A stretch of DNA of 64,000 bases, from contig CAZMNY010000024.1 of NCBI GenBank assembly GCA_964567745.1, forward strand, positions 62,001-126,000, in the 5' to 3' direction. Positions 8,556-17,339 of this stretch are shown here, one piece after another. A model generated the notes under the pieces. The model did no database searches and was not told the origin of the DNA. It saw only the letters and a program-made list of their open reading frames with translations. The position numbers and the translations under genes are program-made. This stretch comes from CAZMNY01 sp964567745. Its GTDB lineage: Bacteria > Planctomycetota > Planctomycetia > Pirellulales > Pirellulaceae. The number at the start of each line of letters is the position of its first letter. The first letter of the stretch is position 1.

Positions 8556-9812
8556 ATGAGTACGGAAACTGACGAATTGCCAGCTGACCAGCGGATTGTG
8601 CTCACTGGGATAGGCTTGACCTCGCCGAACGCGAATTCGCTGAGCGATTTCCGCCAGCAGCTCCTGGCTGGCCAGAGTGGCGTGGTCGATTACGAGATTC
8701 GTTATGTCGGCAAAACGCTGGCCGGTGTTTGCGATTTCGACGCCAAACGGTATCAGTCGCGGAAGGATGTGCGTCGGGGCACTCGGGCTGGAAGTATCGG
8801 AGTTTACGCAGCGAACGAGGCCGTTCGCGACGCCGGTCTGCCATGGGATGACCTCGACAAGAACCGAGTCGGCATTTACTTGGGCATCACCGAACACGGC
8901 AACGTCGAGACAGAGAACGAGATTTACGAGCTCAAGGGGTTCGACTACGACACAAGCGTTTGGTCGCACCACCACAATCCACGAACGGTCGCTAACAACC
9001 CGGCGGGCGAAGTGGCTCTCAATATGGGCGTGACGGGGCCGCACTATACGATTGGTGCAGCCTGTGCCGCGGGCAACGCCGGTTTGATTCAAGGCGTTCA
9101 GATGTTGAGATTGGGCGAGTGCGATTTGGCGCTGGCCGGCGGAGTGGCCGAGAGTATTCATACGTTTGGGATTTTCGCCAGTTTTCGCAGCCAGGGTGCC
9201 TTGGCCGAACACGAAGATCCGACAAAAGCCTCGCGGCCGTTCGACAAAGATCGCAGTGGCATCGTCGTTTCCGAAGGGGCCTGCGTCTATGTGATGGAAA
9301 GATTGAGCGACGTTGAGAAAAGAGGCGCCAAGATTTACGGTGAAGTTGTCGGTTATGCGTTGAACACGGACGCCACCGATTTCGTGCTCCCTAACAGCGA
9401 GCGGCAAGCCGAGTGCGTTAATCTTGCACTCAAGAAAGCTCGGCTCGCTCCCAACCGAATTGATATCGTCAGCACCCACGCCACAGGCACCGGGGCTGGA
9501 GATGCACAAGAATGCAAAGCGCTTCGCAACGCCTTCGCCGGCTGCGACAACGTTCATTTTAACAACACAAAAAGTTTCATTGGCCACTGCATGGGTGCCG
9601 CCGGTGCTCTGGAGCTCGCAGGAAACCTGGGCTCTTTTGACGACGGCATCTGTCACGCGACGATCAATGTCGATAACCTGGATCCTGAGTGCGAGTTGCC
9701 TGGATTGGTCGTAAATACGCCCCAGGAGATTGGACCGGTCGAGTACATTTTGAACAACTCGTTCGGCATGCTTGGCATCAATTCCGTTGTGATCATTAAG
9801 AAGTTTAGCTGA
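8556..9812 (+). CDS. Beta-ketoacyl-ACP synthase, FabF (KAS II) type
   Basis: Thiolase-fold condensing enzyme of 418 residues that would extend an acyl chain by decarboxylative condensation with malonyl-ACP. The Cys-His-His triad is present: C170 (GAACAAGN), H308 (STHATGTGAGD) and H344 (GHCMGAAGALE). ATG 8556 gives the normal N-terminus (QRIVLTGIGLTSPN follows); the open frame upstream is not protein-like. The ACP gene follows after 22 bases, so the two are almost certainly co-transcribed. Because it belongs to a specialised block with a CrtI-like oxidase, a role in a dedicated lipid or polyene product is more likely than in housekeeping fatty-acid synthesis. This last point is inference from context. 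Confidence 0.92.
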   Translation: MSTETDELPADQRIVLTGIGLTSPNANSLSDFRQQLLAGQSGVVDYEIRYVGKTLAGVCDFDAKRYQSRKDVRRGTRAGSIGVYAANEAVRDAGLPWDDLDKNRVGIYLGITEHGNVETENEIYELKGFDYDTSVWSHHHNPRTVANNPAGEVALNMGVTGPHYTIGAACAAGNAGLIQGVQMLRLGECDLALAGGVAESIHTFGIFASFRSQGALAEHEDPTKASRPFDKDRSGIVVSEGACVYVMERLSDVEKRGAKIYGEVVGYALNTDATDFVLPNSERQAECVNLALKKARLAPNRIDIVSTHATGTGAGDAQECKALRNAFAGCDNVHFNNTKSFIGHCMGAAGALELAGNLGSFDDGICHATINVDNLDPECELPGLVVNTPQEIGPVEYILNNSFGMLGINSVVIIKKFS

Positions 9813-9834
9813 TAGCCAGAGAGGAATCCGCGGT

Positions 9835-10095
9835 ATGACACCCGCCGACATCCGAGACGAAATCATCGACATCCTTGAGAGCATTGCGCCGGACGACGAC
9901 CTGAGCGGGTTGAAGGACGACCAGGCCTTTCGCGATCAACTTGAATTGGACAGCATGGACTTTCTGGACATCGTCATGGAGCTCAGAAAACGCCATCGCG
10001 TTCAAATTCCGGAAGAGGATTTTGGCGAGTTGGCCAGCATGGACAGCACAGTCAAATACTTGACGCCGATTCTTGCCGACACGCCCGCCAGCTGA
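9835..10095 (+). CDS. Acyl carrier protein
   Basis: Small acidic protein of 86 residues that carries acyl chains on a phosphopantetheine arm. The attachment site is S40 in LELDSMDFLDIV, a clear DS[LM] motif. The protein is helical and rich in Asp/Glu, as expected. GAGAGGAA lies upstream of the start, and the gene begins 22 bases after the ketosynthase stop. It is probably a dedicated carrier for the surrounding enzymes and not the housekeeping AcpP, since it differs from AcpP around the Ser (DSMD instead of DSLD) and no fabD/fabH/fabG lie nearby. Confidence 0.95.
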   Translation: MTPADIRDEIIDILESIAPDDDLSGLKDDQAFRDQLELDSMDFLDIVMELRKRHRVQIPEEDFGELASMDSTVKYLTPILADTPAS

Positions 10096-10196
10096 TTCGG
10101 ACGTTTTCGGTCGCTGTGGCTCGCCGCCGTTTCGGTCAGGACCCTTGCGCCCTGGGCAAATTCTATTTCTGAATCGTACTTGCTGTTCGTGAGACT

Positions 10197-11621
10197 ATGC
10201 CCCGCGATTTCCTTCAAGGCGCCAAACAGCAGTACGACGTCGTCGTGATCGGCAGCGGCTTGGGTGGCTTGACCGCCGCAAATGTGTTGGCGCGATCTGG
10301 CCGTAGCGTTCTACTTCTCGAGCAACATTACAAGCTCGGCGGAATGGCGACGTGGTTCAAACGCCCCGGCGGGCACATTTTTGACATCTCCCTTCACGGT
10401 TTTCCGGTAGGGATGATAAAGAGCTGCCGCCGTTTCTGGACTAAAGAGATCGCCGACTCGATCGTCCCGCTCGAAAACGTCCGCTTCGACAACCCGATGT
10501 TCTCGCTGACCACATCGTTTGATCGCAACGATTTTACTCGACTGCTTGTCGAACGGTTTGGCGTCGAGCTGTCGACCGTAGGCGAGTTCTTCGACACGGC
10601 TCGTCAGATGAGTTTCTACGATGAGCAAGAGACGACGGTGGGTCAGTTGTTTCAGAGGTTCTTTCCCGATCGCCAAGATATTTGGCGTCTGTTGATGGAG
10701 CCGATCACGTACGCCAACGGTTCGACGCTTGAGGACCCCGCCGTCACATACGGCATCGTCTTCTCGAATTTTATGTCCAAGGGAGTCTACACATATCAAG
10801 GCGGAACGGACCAGCTGATCGATCGCATGAAGGCGGCGATGCTCGAGAATAGCGTCGACGTGCGGATCAATTGCAACGTTGGCGGAATTGGCGTCGAGAA
10901 CGGACGAGTGCGTTCGGTTGAGGTGAATGGCCGCACCATTGAGACCTCGGCCGTCGTCTCTAACGCCAACTTGCTCAGCACCATTTTTCGACTCGTCGGC
11001 GAAGATCGATTCGACAAAGATTTCGTTCGCGACGCCCGCGCTGTGCGGCTTAACAACTCGAGCACTCAAGTCTATATGGCGCTCCATCCGGAGGCCACGA
11101 TCGACGAATCGACTGGCGACTTGCTCTTTAGTTCGACGTCCGAAGAGTTTCGAACTGAGCTGCTTCTGAGCCGAGACATTACGAGCCGGACCTTTTCGTT
11201 CTACTACCCTCGAACTCGACCCGAATCGAGGCCTCGGCATCTGATCGTTTCCAGCACGAACGCCAATTTCGAAGACTGGTCCGAACTCACAGACGAAGCG
11301 TACGAGGCGAGCAAGGCGGATCTTGTCGAGACAACGCTCGACGCGCTGGAAAAATATGTTCCAGATGCTCGCTCCAAAATCGTTCACGTCGAAGCCGCCA
11401 CGCCCAGAACATTCGCCCACTACACGCAGCACATCGGCGGCGCCAGTTTTGGAACAAAATTCGAAGGGCTCGCCGTCAGTCGCGGACTGCCGGATCAGAT
11501 CAAGGGCCTATACCACGCCGGTAGCGTGGGCATTATCATGTCCGGCTGGTTGGGTGCGATTAATTACGGCGTCATCGTCGCCAACGATGTCGATTCGATG
11601 TTGATGTCGTCAAACGCGTAG
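10197..11621 (+). CDS. FAD-dependent oxidoreductase, phytoene desaturase / retinol saturase-like
   Basis: 474-residue CrtI-like flavoprotein. The dinucleotide-binding motif GSGLGGLTAANV is at residues 19-30, followed by LLLEQHYKLGGMA; the C-terminal FAD motif is GLYHAGSVGIIMSGWLGAINYG. Such enzymes desaturate, saturate or isomerise conjugated polyene chains. Its place between an ACP and a FabZ-like dehydratase suggests it acts on an ACP-bound or free acyl chain and not on a carotenoid; no phytoene synthase is nearby. CrtI-like, FabF, FabZ and ACP genes are also grouped in proposed ladderane loci of anammox planctomycetes, so the arrangement is suggestive, though this genome does not otherwise look like an anammox one. 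The substrate cannot be told from sequence. Confidence 0.88.
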   Translation: MPRDFLQGAKQQYDVVVIGSGLGGLTAANVLARSGRSVLLLEQHYKLGGMATWFKRPGGHIFDISLHGFPVGMIKSCRRFWTKEIADSIVPLENVRFDNPMFSLTTSFDRNDFTRLLVERFGVELSTVGEFFDTARQMSFYDEQETTVGQLFQRFFPDRQDIWRLLMEPITYANGSTLEDPAVTYGIVFSNFMSKGVYTYQGGTDQLIDRMKAAMLENSVDVRINCNVGGIGVENGRVRSVEVNGRTIETSAVVSNANLLSTIFRLVGEDRFDKDFVRDARAVRLNNSSTQVYMALHPEATIDESTGDLLFSSTSEEFRTELLLSRDITSRTFSFYYPRTRPESRPRHLIVSSTNANFEDWSELTDEAYEASKADLVETTLDALEKYVPDARSKIVHVEAATPRTFAHYTQHIGGASFGTKFEGLAVSRGLPDQIKGLYHAGSVGIIMSGWLGAINYGVIVANDVDSMLMSSNA

Positions 11622-11722
11622 TTGCCGCAATGCAATCGCATGGCCGAGTCGCCTGCTTGGCGGCAAGTCGATCCCGCTCGTCCTCGTTCTACCGCCGACC
11701 TATTCCTATTCGTATTTTGGGC

Positions 11723-11738
11723 GGCACTGGCTAGTGCC
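11723..11738. repeat. Intergenic palindrome
   Basis: Perfect inverted repeat GGCACT-GGCT-AGTGCC, 68 bases before the FabZ-like start. No T-run follows, so it is not an obvious terminator. It shares the CACTGGC string with the palindrome at 25312. Confidence 0.5.
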
Positions 11739-11790
11739 GAGCCTCATCAGTAACAATCGCTGTCGCCACACACGTCTATCGAATGGTCCT

Positions 11791-12225
11791 ATGACTAGAG
11801 AAATGATTGAACAGGCGATTCCGCATCGGCCTCCGATGTTGCTGATCGACGAGGTACTCGAGCGATCGGCGGAGCGTATTACGTGTAAGAAGACGTTTCA
11901 TCCGGACGAGTACTTCTTCCAGGGCCATTATCCCGGTAAGCCGATCACGCCGGGCGTGATTCTCTGTGAATCGGCGATGCAGGCCGGCGCGGTGTTGCTG
12001 TCGCAACATATGGACTCGTCCGAAGGTGTGCCGGTGGCTACACGGCTGAACGAAGTCCGATTTCGCCGCATGATCAAGCCGGGAGATACGATTCTGATCG
12101 AGGTCGAGCTGACGGAGCGGGTCGCCAACGCGTTCTTCCTAAAAGCAAAGGTGACCTGTGAAGGTAAGTCGGCCGTCCGATTTGAATTCGCCTGCGCCAT
12201 GGCTGATCCGACCGAGCAACAATAG
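11791..12225 (+). CDS. FabZ-like 3-hydroxyacyl-ACP dehydratase
   Basis: Single hot-dog domain of 144 residues. PHRPPMLLIDEV at the N-terminus and GHYPGKPITPGVILCESAMQ are FabZ signatures; catalytic H46 and E60 are 14 residues apart, as in FabZ. It would dehydrate 3-hydroxyacyl-ACP to the trans-2-enoyl form. ATG 11791 gives the standard N-terminus; the frame is open to 11734, but the added residues do not look like protein. The FabI-like gene starts 18 bases later. The gap of 169 bases to the flavoprotein gene, with a palindrome in it, may mark a separate promoter. Confidence 0.92.
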   Translation: MTREMIEQAIPHRPPMLLIDEVLERSAERITCKKTFHPDEYFFQGHYPGKPITPGVILCESAMQAGAVLLSQHMDSSEGVPVATRLNEVRFRRMIKPGDTILIEVELTERVANAFFLKAKVTCEGKSAVRFEFACAMADPTEQQ

Positions 12226-12243
12226 ACGCCTGGAGTTGACTGC

Positions 12244-13050
12244 ATGGACTTTATGCAACTGGAGAAAAAATCGATTTTGGTGATGGGCGTGGCCAATCGA
12301 AAGAGCGTCGCCTATTTGATCGCCAAGTCGCTTTGTGAATGTGGTGCGATCGTCTCCTACGTCGTACGAAGCGAAGAACGCGCAGCTTCGTTGCGAAAAT
12401 TGGTCGGAGACGAACCTTTGATCTTTGTATGCGATGTCGAACATGAATCGCAGATTGAACGTTTGAAAACCGAGCTGGATTCGTCCGGACGCAGGTTCGA
12501 TGGGTTCGTCCATTCGATCGCGTTTGCTGACTACGAAGGCGGCATGAAGCCCTTTCACGAAACTTCGAAGTCGCAATTCTTGCGAGCCGTTGACATCTCC
12601 TGCTACTCGTTGGTTTCGGTCTGCGACGCGATCAAGGACTTGCTCAACCCTGACGCGTCCGTCGTGACGATTTCGATTTCAACGACGCGGATGGCCAGCG
12701 AGAACTATGGGTTCATGGCACCCATCAAAGCGGCCCTCGACTCGTCGCTGGCATTTCTGGCGAAGTCGTTTAGCCGGTTCTCGAATGTAAGATTTAACGC
12801 CGTGTCCCCAAGCCTTCTCAAGACGTCCGCGTCAGCCGGCATTCCGGGATATATCGACGCGTACCTGTACGCCGAACAGGTGATACCACGAGGCAAAGCG
12901 GTGCAGACGCAAGAAGCGGCGAACGCGGCGGTTTTTCTCCTCAGTCCGCGATCATCCGGAATCACAGCGCAGTCGATAGTTGTCGACGCAGGGATGTCGA
13001 TCAATTATTTTGACGCCGACGTGGTTCGTCGAGTTGTCGACAATACGTGA
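12244..13050 (+). CDS. Enoyl-ACP reductase, FabI-like SDR
   Basis: 268 residues, cytosolic SDR. The FabI-style cofactor motif GVANRKSVAY is at about 15-24, and the catalytic pair Y155-x6-K162 (YGFMAPIK) has FabI spacing, one residue from E. coli numbering. The second conserved Tyr of FabI (Tyr146 in E. coli) aligns with Ile145 here (VTISISTTRM), so substrate handling or triclosan sensitivity may differ. The C-terminus SIVVDAGMSINYF is family-like. GGAG lies 8 bases before the start, and the gene is 18 bases from the FabZ-like gene, so both are likely one transcript. It would reduce the enoyl-ACP made by its neighbour; a divergent oxidoreductase role is possible. Confidence 0.87.
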   Translation: MDFMQLEKKSILVMGVANRKSVAYLIAKSLCECGAIVSYVVRSEERAASLRKLVGDEPLIFVCDVEHESQIERLKTELDSSGRRFDGFVHSIAFADYEGGMKPFHETSKSQFLRAVDISCYSLVSVCDAIKDLLNPDASVVTISISTTRMASENYGFMAPIKAALDSSLAFLAKSFSRFSNVRFNAVSPSLLKTSASAGIPGYIDAYLYAEQVIPRGKAVQTQEAANAAVFLLSPRSSGITAQSIVVDAGMSINYFDADVVRRVVDNT

Positions 13051-13118
13051 ACGGCAGTTTGAGCGGGAGGCGCCGACATTGAGTTGCGGCGACAAGCGAG
13101 CAGACTCGGGAGCATCCG

Positions 13119-14573
13119 ATGGCGACGATTGCTGAAGTCCTGGATCGGGGTTGGGGTCGCCATCAGGCGGGTGATTATGCCGCTGCCGAAAAGGCCTACG
13201 GCTTGGTGATCAAGCATGCGCCGACCAACGCCGCGGCTTGGTGCTACCTGGGTATTCTAAAATACGATCAAAAACGATTTGCCGAATCCGATGCGGCCTA
13301 TGTTCAGTCGCTAAAATTGAAACCCGATTTCCCCGTCGCGCTCAGCAATCGATCCAACACGCTGGTGGCTCTCGAACGCTTTGAGGAAGCCGAACAGTGT
13401 TGCCGCGCGGCGCTTGCGCTGGATGCTAATTACGCAACGGCCCATTTGAATCTGGGCGCGGTGCTGTCGAGCGTCGGTCGTTGGGATGAGGCCGAGGCTT
13501 GCTTCGAGCGGACCTTGGAGTTGACGCCCAACAACGCTGTCGCTCACGGCGGTCTCGGCGGCGTCTACACTTCGCTCGGACGATTCGATGACGCGGAACG
13601 TCATGCCGACATGGCGTTGGAGATGAATCCGCGCCTGTTTGAGGCTGTGAAGAACCGAGGCATTCTCAAACTAATTCATGGCAGTTTTGGCGAAGGCTGG
13701 CGCGACTATGAAGCGAGATTTCGCGTCGACGTACCGCCGCCGCCGAGCTCGGCGCCGGTCTGGCGAGGCGAATCGCTTGAAGGTAAGTCAATCATCGCTT
13801 GCTCCGAGCAGGGACTTGGCGACACGATTCACTTTGTCCGATTCATCGAGGCCTTGATCGAACGCAAGGGACGCGTTGTGGTCGCCTGTCAGGAGGTCCT
13901 TCTGCCGCTGCTTCGAGGCATGAAGTGGGGCGACCAGGTCGAGTGGATTCCGAATCGCGATGAACTGCCGGCGAGCGACTATGTCATCTCATTGATGAGC
14001 TTGCCCGGCGTGCTTGGCGTTGACGAGGAGACGATTCCGGCCGACGTACCGTATCTGCTTTCTGACCCGCAACGGGTCGCGGCCTGGCGCGACCGCTTGG
14101 CGGTGAGCGGCGCGAAGCGGCGAATTGGAATCGCCTGGCAAGGCAATCCGCAACATTCGGCCGACGCAATCCGCTCGACGTCGCTCGAACAATTTCAGCC
14201 GCTATGGAATTCGCTGGGCGACGAGTTCGACTGGGTCAGTCTTCAAAAGGGTTTCGGCGAAGAGCAAATCGGCGAGCGGTTTCCGGTATTGAAACTCGAA
14301 CTGGATAAGGATGGGGCGTTTCTCGATTCCGCAGCGATCATGCAATCGCTGGACGCAGTGGTCGCGACCGATTCGGCCGTCGCTCATCTGGCAGGTGCCA
14401 CCGGTCGCCCCGTTTTCGTCGCCCTCGCGGCGATTTCTGACTGGCGGTGGATGACAGACCGGAGCGACAGTCCTTGGTACCCCACCATGAGGCTCATTCG
14501 CCAGCCGTCGGCAGGTGACTGGCCGACGGTGTTTCATGCCATTGCCGAAGCGCTGGCCGATTTGTTGAAATGA
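13119..14573 (+). CDS. TPR protein with glycosyltransferase-9-like C-terminal domain
   Basis: 484 residues. About five TPR units fill residues 1-190 (for example AAWCYLGILKYDQKRFAESD, ATAHLNLGAVLSSVGRWDEA). The C-terminal half contains EQGLGDTIHFVRF near residue 230, AWQGNP near 345 and a VATDSAVAHLAGATGRPVFV segment near 415, which is the pattern of TPR proteins ending in a GT9/heptosyltransferase-like domain. These are thought to glycosylate proteins or envelope molecules; donor and acceptor are unknown. The start is ATG 13119, 68 bases after the FabI-like gene. It may be co-transcribed with the lipid block, but nothing ties its function to it directly. Confidence 0.85.
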   Translation: MATIAEVLDRGWGRHQAGDYAAAEKAYGLVIKHAPTNAAAWCYLGILKYDQKRFAESDAAYVQSLKLKPDFPVALSNRSNTLVALERFEEAEQCCRAALALDANYATAHLNLGAVLSSVGRWDEAEACFERTLELTPNNAVAHGGLGGVYTSLGRFDDAERHADMALEMNPRLFEAVKNRGILKLIHGSFGEGWRDYEARFRVDVPPPPSSAPVWRGESLEGKSIIACSEQGLGDTIHFVRFIEALIERKGRVVVACQEVLLPLLRGMKWGDQVEWIPNRDELPASDYVISLMSLPGVLGVDEETIPADVPYLLSDPQRVAAWRDRLAVSGAKRRIGIAWQGNPQHSADAIRSTSLEQFQPLWNSLGDEFDWVSLQKGFGEEQIGERFPVLKLELDKDGAFLDSAAIMQSLDAVVATDSAVAHLAGATGRPVFVALAAISDWRWMTDRSDSPWYPTMRLIRQPSAGDWPTVFHAIAEALADLLK

Positions 14574-14840
14574 GCAATCCTTTGAGCCGCTGTTCGGTTT
14601 GTCTTACGCAAATGTCGTCGCTGAAATGAAACGGGAAGCCGTTGGCGGGGGCCTGGTTTTCGCCGCTAGTTTAGACCAACGGCCCAAGAACGTCGCTCGA
14701 CGCTCGAAAACGTCGATAGAGAGCTCGGCGCGTTTCTCGTTTTTCCGAGTCAACGGCGAGACGAGTTGGGTAGAATGAATTCACGATCACAGCGAAACTG
14801 TCACAAATGAAAATCTAAGTGAATCGATAGGATACGGGAT

Positions 14841-16220
14841 ATGAGAATTGGTATTGGCCCCGGCGGAGGCATTCGTTGCCCCCTGCTCTTGGTTGCGATT
14901 ATTGCCGTCTGTTGTCTTGGCGCCGTCCGAGGCGTGCGCGGCGATGAGTATCGCAGTCAGATTGTCGAGCTGATGAAACGAGCTCCCGCGGATCGCGTTC
15001 GCCACTCACAAAGGCTGTCCGGTAAGATTCAAGACGCATCAAAACGAGATGTGTTGGTCGAGTTGCTTAAGGACAAGTCACCTGACGTACGTTTTGGGGC
15101 CGCTGAGTTGCTTGGCTTCTGCCCCAAGTTGCGAGTGGGCGAAGTCGAGGCGTTGTCGAGCATGCTTGGCGACAATGACGAGACTGTTTATGGCAACGCG
15201 GTGTGGTTTTCCGCCGCGCGAACTCTTGGTTCAGACAAGCCGCCTCGCCTCGAAGGATTGAAGAAGGGTCTTGAGTCCGCCAATCCGGTTCGCCGTCAAG
15301 CGGCCATCATCGGGATCCATTTTATGGGCGAGGCGGGACATGTTTTAACAGATGATATTGCCAAGCTGCTTTTGGACGAAAACGTTTCGTGTCGCCGCTC
15401 GGCCCTTGGGTTCATGCGCGACGTCGGTAAGCGCGCTGTTGCGCATCGCAAGCAGATTACTGTGATGTTATCGGATGAAGATTTTCACACGCAATATTGG
15501 GCCGCTCGGGCTATTGGCGCGATGGGTGAGGCCGGCGTGCCGGCGGCGCCCCAACTTATCAATCAGCTTGAGAACGGAGTCGCTTCCGTCCGCCGAAACG
15601 CGGCGCTCGCGTTGGGCAAGATCGGACCGAAAGCGGGGGATCGAGCTGCCGCGGCACTGACGAAGTCGCTAAACGATTTTTCGGTTGCGGTGAGAGAGGC
15701 TTCCGCCGGGGCGTTGAGCCAGTACGGCGAGCTGGGCAAAAAGTCTGCTGGCGATCTGCGTAAATTGCTCAAGAGCAGCTCGACGGAAACTCGTATCGCC
15801 GCAGCGCAAGCTCTTGCCGTTTTCGATTTGCATGTTGACGAGTGTATTGACGCGATGCTTGAGGAGTTGAAGGGAAACCAATATCCATGGCTGGCTGTCG
15901 ATACGATCGCGCGATTCAAGGGAAAGGCGCGGTGGGCCGTTCCTCAGCTGATCAACGCCCTCAAGGCCGCCGACCCGGAGACGCGCGCGGCAACCGCGAT
16001 GGCATTGGCGACCATCGGTGATTCGCGAGCTGTGGCGCCTCTGCGAGAAACACTCGAGAGTGAATCGGAGAAGTGGGTCCGTGAGACCGCAGAAAAGGCG
16101 CTCGCCGAGTTGGCCAAGAATGGGAAGAAGACGGAAGGCGGCGCGCAGGAAAAGTCGGGCTCGAGCGGCGCTGCGAAAGGCGAAGTGACGCCAAAGAAGA
16201 ATCGCAAGGAAAAAGACTGA
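14841..16220 (+). CDS. Secreted HEAT-repeat protein
   Basis: 459 residues. An N-terminal signal sequence (hydrophobic core LLLVAIIAVCCLGAV, cleavage around residue 33) is followed by about ten alpha-helical HEAT/PBS-lyase-like repeats, recognisable by recurring DxxxxVRxxAAxALG patterns (SPDVRFGAAELLG, VASVRRNAALALGKIG, DPETRAATAMALATIG). The C-terminal tail is Lys/Glu-rich and probably disordered. Such secreted HEAT proteins are abundant in planctomycetes and serve as binding scaffolds; the partner is unknown. The base composition of the signal-peptide part is ordinary for the window. Confidence 0.85.
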   Translation: MRIGIGPGGGIRCPLLLVAIIAVCCLGAVRGVRGDEYRSQIVELMKRAPADRVRHSQRLSGKIQDASKRDVLVELLKDKSPDVRFGAAELLGFCPKLRVGEVEALSSMLGDNDETVYGNAVWFSAARTLGSDKPPRLEGLKKGLESANPVRRQAAIIGIHFMGEAGHVLTDDIAKLLLDENVSCRRSALGFMRDVGKRAVAHRKQITVMLSDEDFHTQYWAARAIGAMGEAGVPAAPQLINQLENGVASVRRNAALALGKIGPKAGDRAAAALTKSLNDFSVAVREASAGALSQYGELGKKSAGDLRKLLKSSSTETRIAAAQALAVFDLHVDECIDAMLEELKGNQYPWLAVDTIARFKGKARWAVPQLINALKAADPETRAATAMALATIGDSRAVAPLRETLESESEKWVRETAEKALAELAKNGKKTEGGAQEKSGSSGAAKGEVTPKKNRKEKD

Positions 16221-16453
16221 GCATCGAGCACGACGCTGTCACTCGCGGCGCTAGAAAGACATGTTTCCGAGTTTGAGGCAATTATCAGAGCAATCCTGGT
16301 GAATCTGGCGATTGATTGGCAAGACCGCCCCGATTGAGGCGAACTGAATAACGTAGAACCTGGGGGCTACCGGTCTATACGCTCTTTCAAAGAAGCGATC
16401 GAGGCCGGGCCATTCTGCGACCGACCTCCCAAATCGAAACGACGGCGCGGCTC

Positions 16454-17233
16454 ATGCCTGAAAAACAGAATGAAACGACCTCGGCCAGCACAGCGATTCG
16501 GCTCGCTCCCTATGCGGGCGCTGCCTCGGCAGTGGGAGTCGGGTTGCTCGTCCGGCAAGTCGTGGGAATGCTTGGGCTAGGTGAATCGCCAGACGGCTAT
16601 GGGGCCTTACGAGTTTTGGGCGTGATGACACTGGCTGGCGTCGCCGCGTGGTGGGCCGGTCGATGGACGCGTCAGCTGCCTGCGGCTTTCATTCTCGGCA
16701 CACTTGCCGGACTTGCCGCCGGTTCGTTTGCCCATGAGACGATTCCCGCAGCGGCCGGACTGGTCATTCTCACTTACGCGGGTCTCCGAGTCGTTTCTCG
16801 CTTTCTGCGCTGGGCTGTCATGTACGCTCTGGCTGGCGTGTATGGCGGCAGCCTTGGCGTTGGTGCCCATTACGTGATCACGTTGGATGATCTTTGGTAT
16901 CGATACCCGCAGGCCGGAGCGGTTGTCGTGATCGGGCTTGCTCTTGCGGGGTTTGTCGCGAGTTGGTTTGGAGGCGAGCCAGCCGAAGGTCGATTTGCGT
17001 GGATCAAAACATCGTGGGTTCGGCTCAACCGCGCTTCGCTGATGGCCGTCACATTGCTCGGGTTGAGCGCAACCATCTACGGACTGCAGGGTCAGGATCT
17101 GGCCGACATCGCGAACCGGATCCGCACTCCGATCGAGCAGCGAGTCGTCGAATTCAAAGAGGCCAAGGATCGCGTGAACACGGCGAACGATTTCAAGACG
17201 GAAATCGATCGTATCTTAAATCGCGGCGAGTAG
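16454..17233 (+). CDS. Polytopic membrane protein, unknown function
   Basis: 259 residues with about seven hydrophobic segments (roughly 19-39, 50-67, 75-92, 96-112, 117-137, 150-170, 190-208) and a charged C-terminal tail of about 45 residues that looks like a short amphipathic or coiled helix (QRVVEFKEAKDRVNTANDFK). Gly/Ala-rich transmembrane helices are seen, but no transporter or enzyme signature. The start at ATG 16454 leaves a short polar N-terminus. No recognisable neighbour relation: the antiporter operon converges from the other side. Confidence 0.75.
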   Translation: MPEKQNETTSASTAIRLAPYAGAASAVGVGLLVRQVVGMLGLGESPDGYGALRVLGVMTLAGVAAWWAGRWTRQLPAAFILGTLAGLAAGSFAHETIPAAAGLVILTYAGLRVVSRFLRWAVMYALAGVYGGSLGVGAHYVITLDDLWYRYPQAGAVVVIGLALAGFVASWFGGEPAEGRFAWIKTSWVRLNRASLMAVTLLGLSATIYGLQGQDLADIANRIRTPIEQRVVEFKEAKDRVNTANDFKTEIDRILNRGE

Positions 17234-17339
17234 CTTTCATGCGCGGGCGTGCCTCGGCGTTTACCGTCGGTGCCGGCGCGTTGATGACAGCCCTTCCGGA
17301 CTTGCCCGTCTAAGCTCTGCTTCTGTCGAGTCGTCTCAT

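Noticed and set aside
8169..9884. 571-codon open frame on the minus strand
   Set aside because: It covers the ketosynthase on the other strand; composition is that of a shadow frame, with no motif or ribosome site.
10311..11432. 373-codon minus-strand frame
   Set aside because: Antisense of the FAD-dependent oxidoreductase; no recognisable domain.
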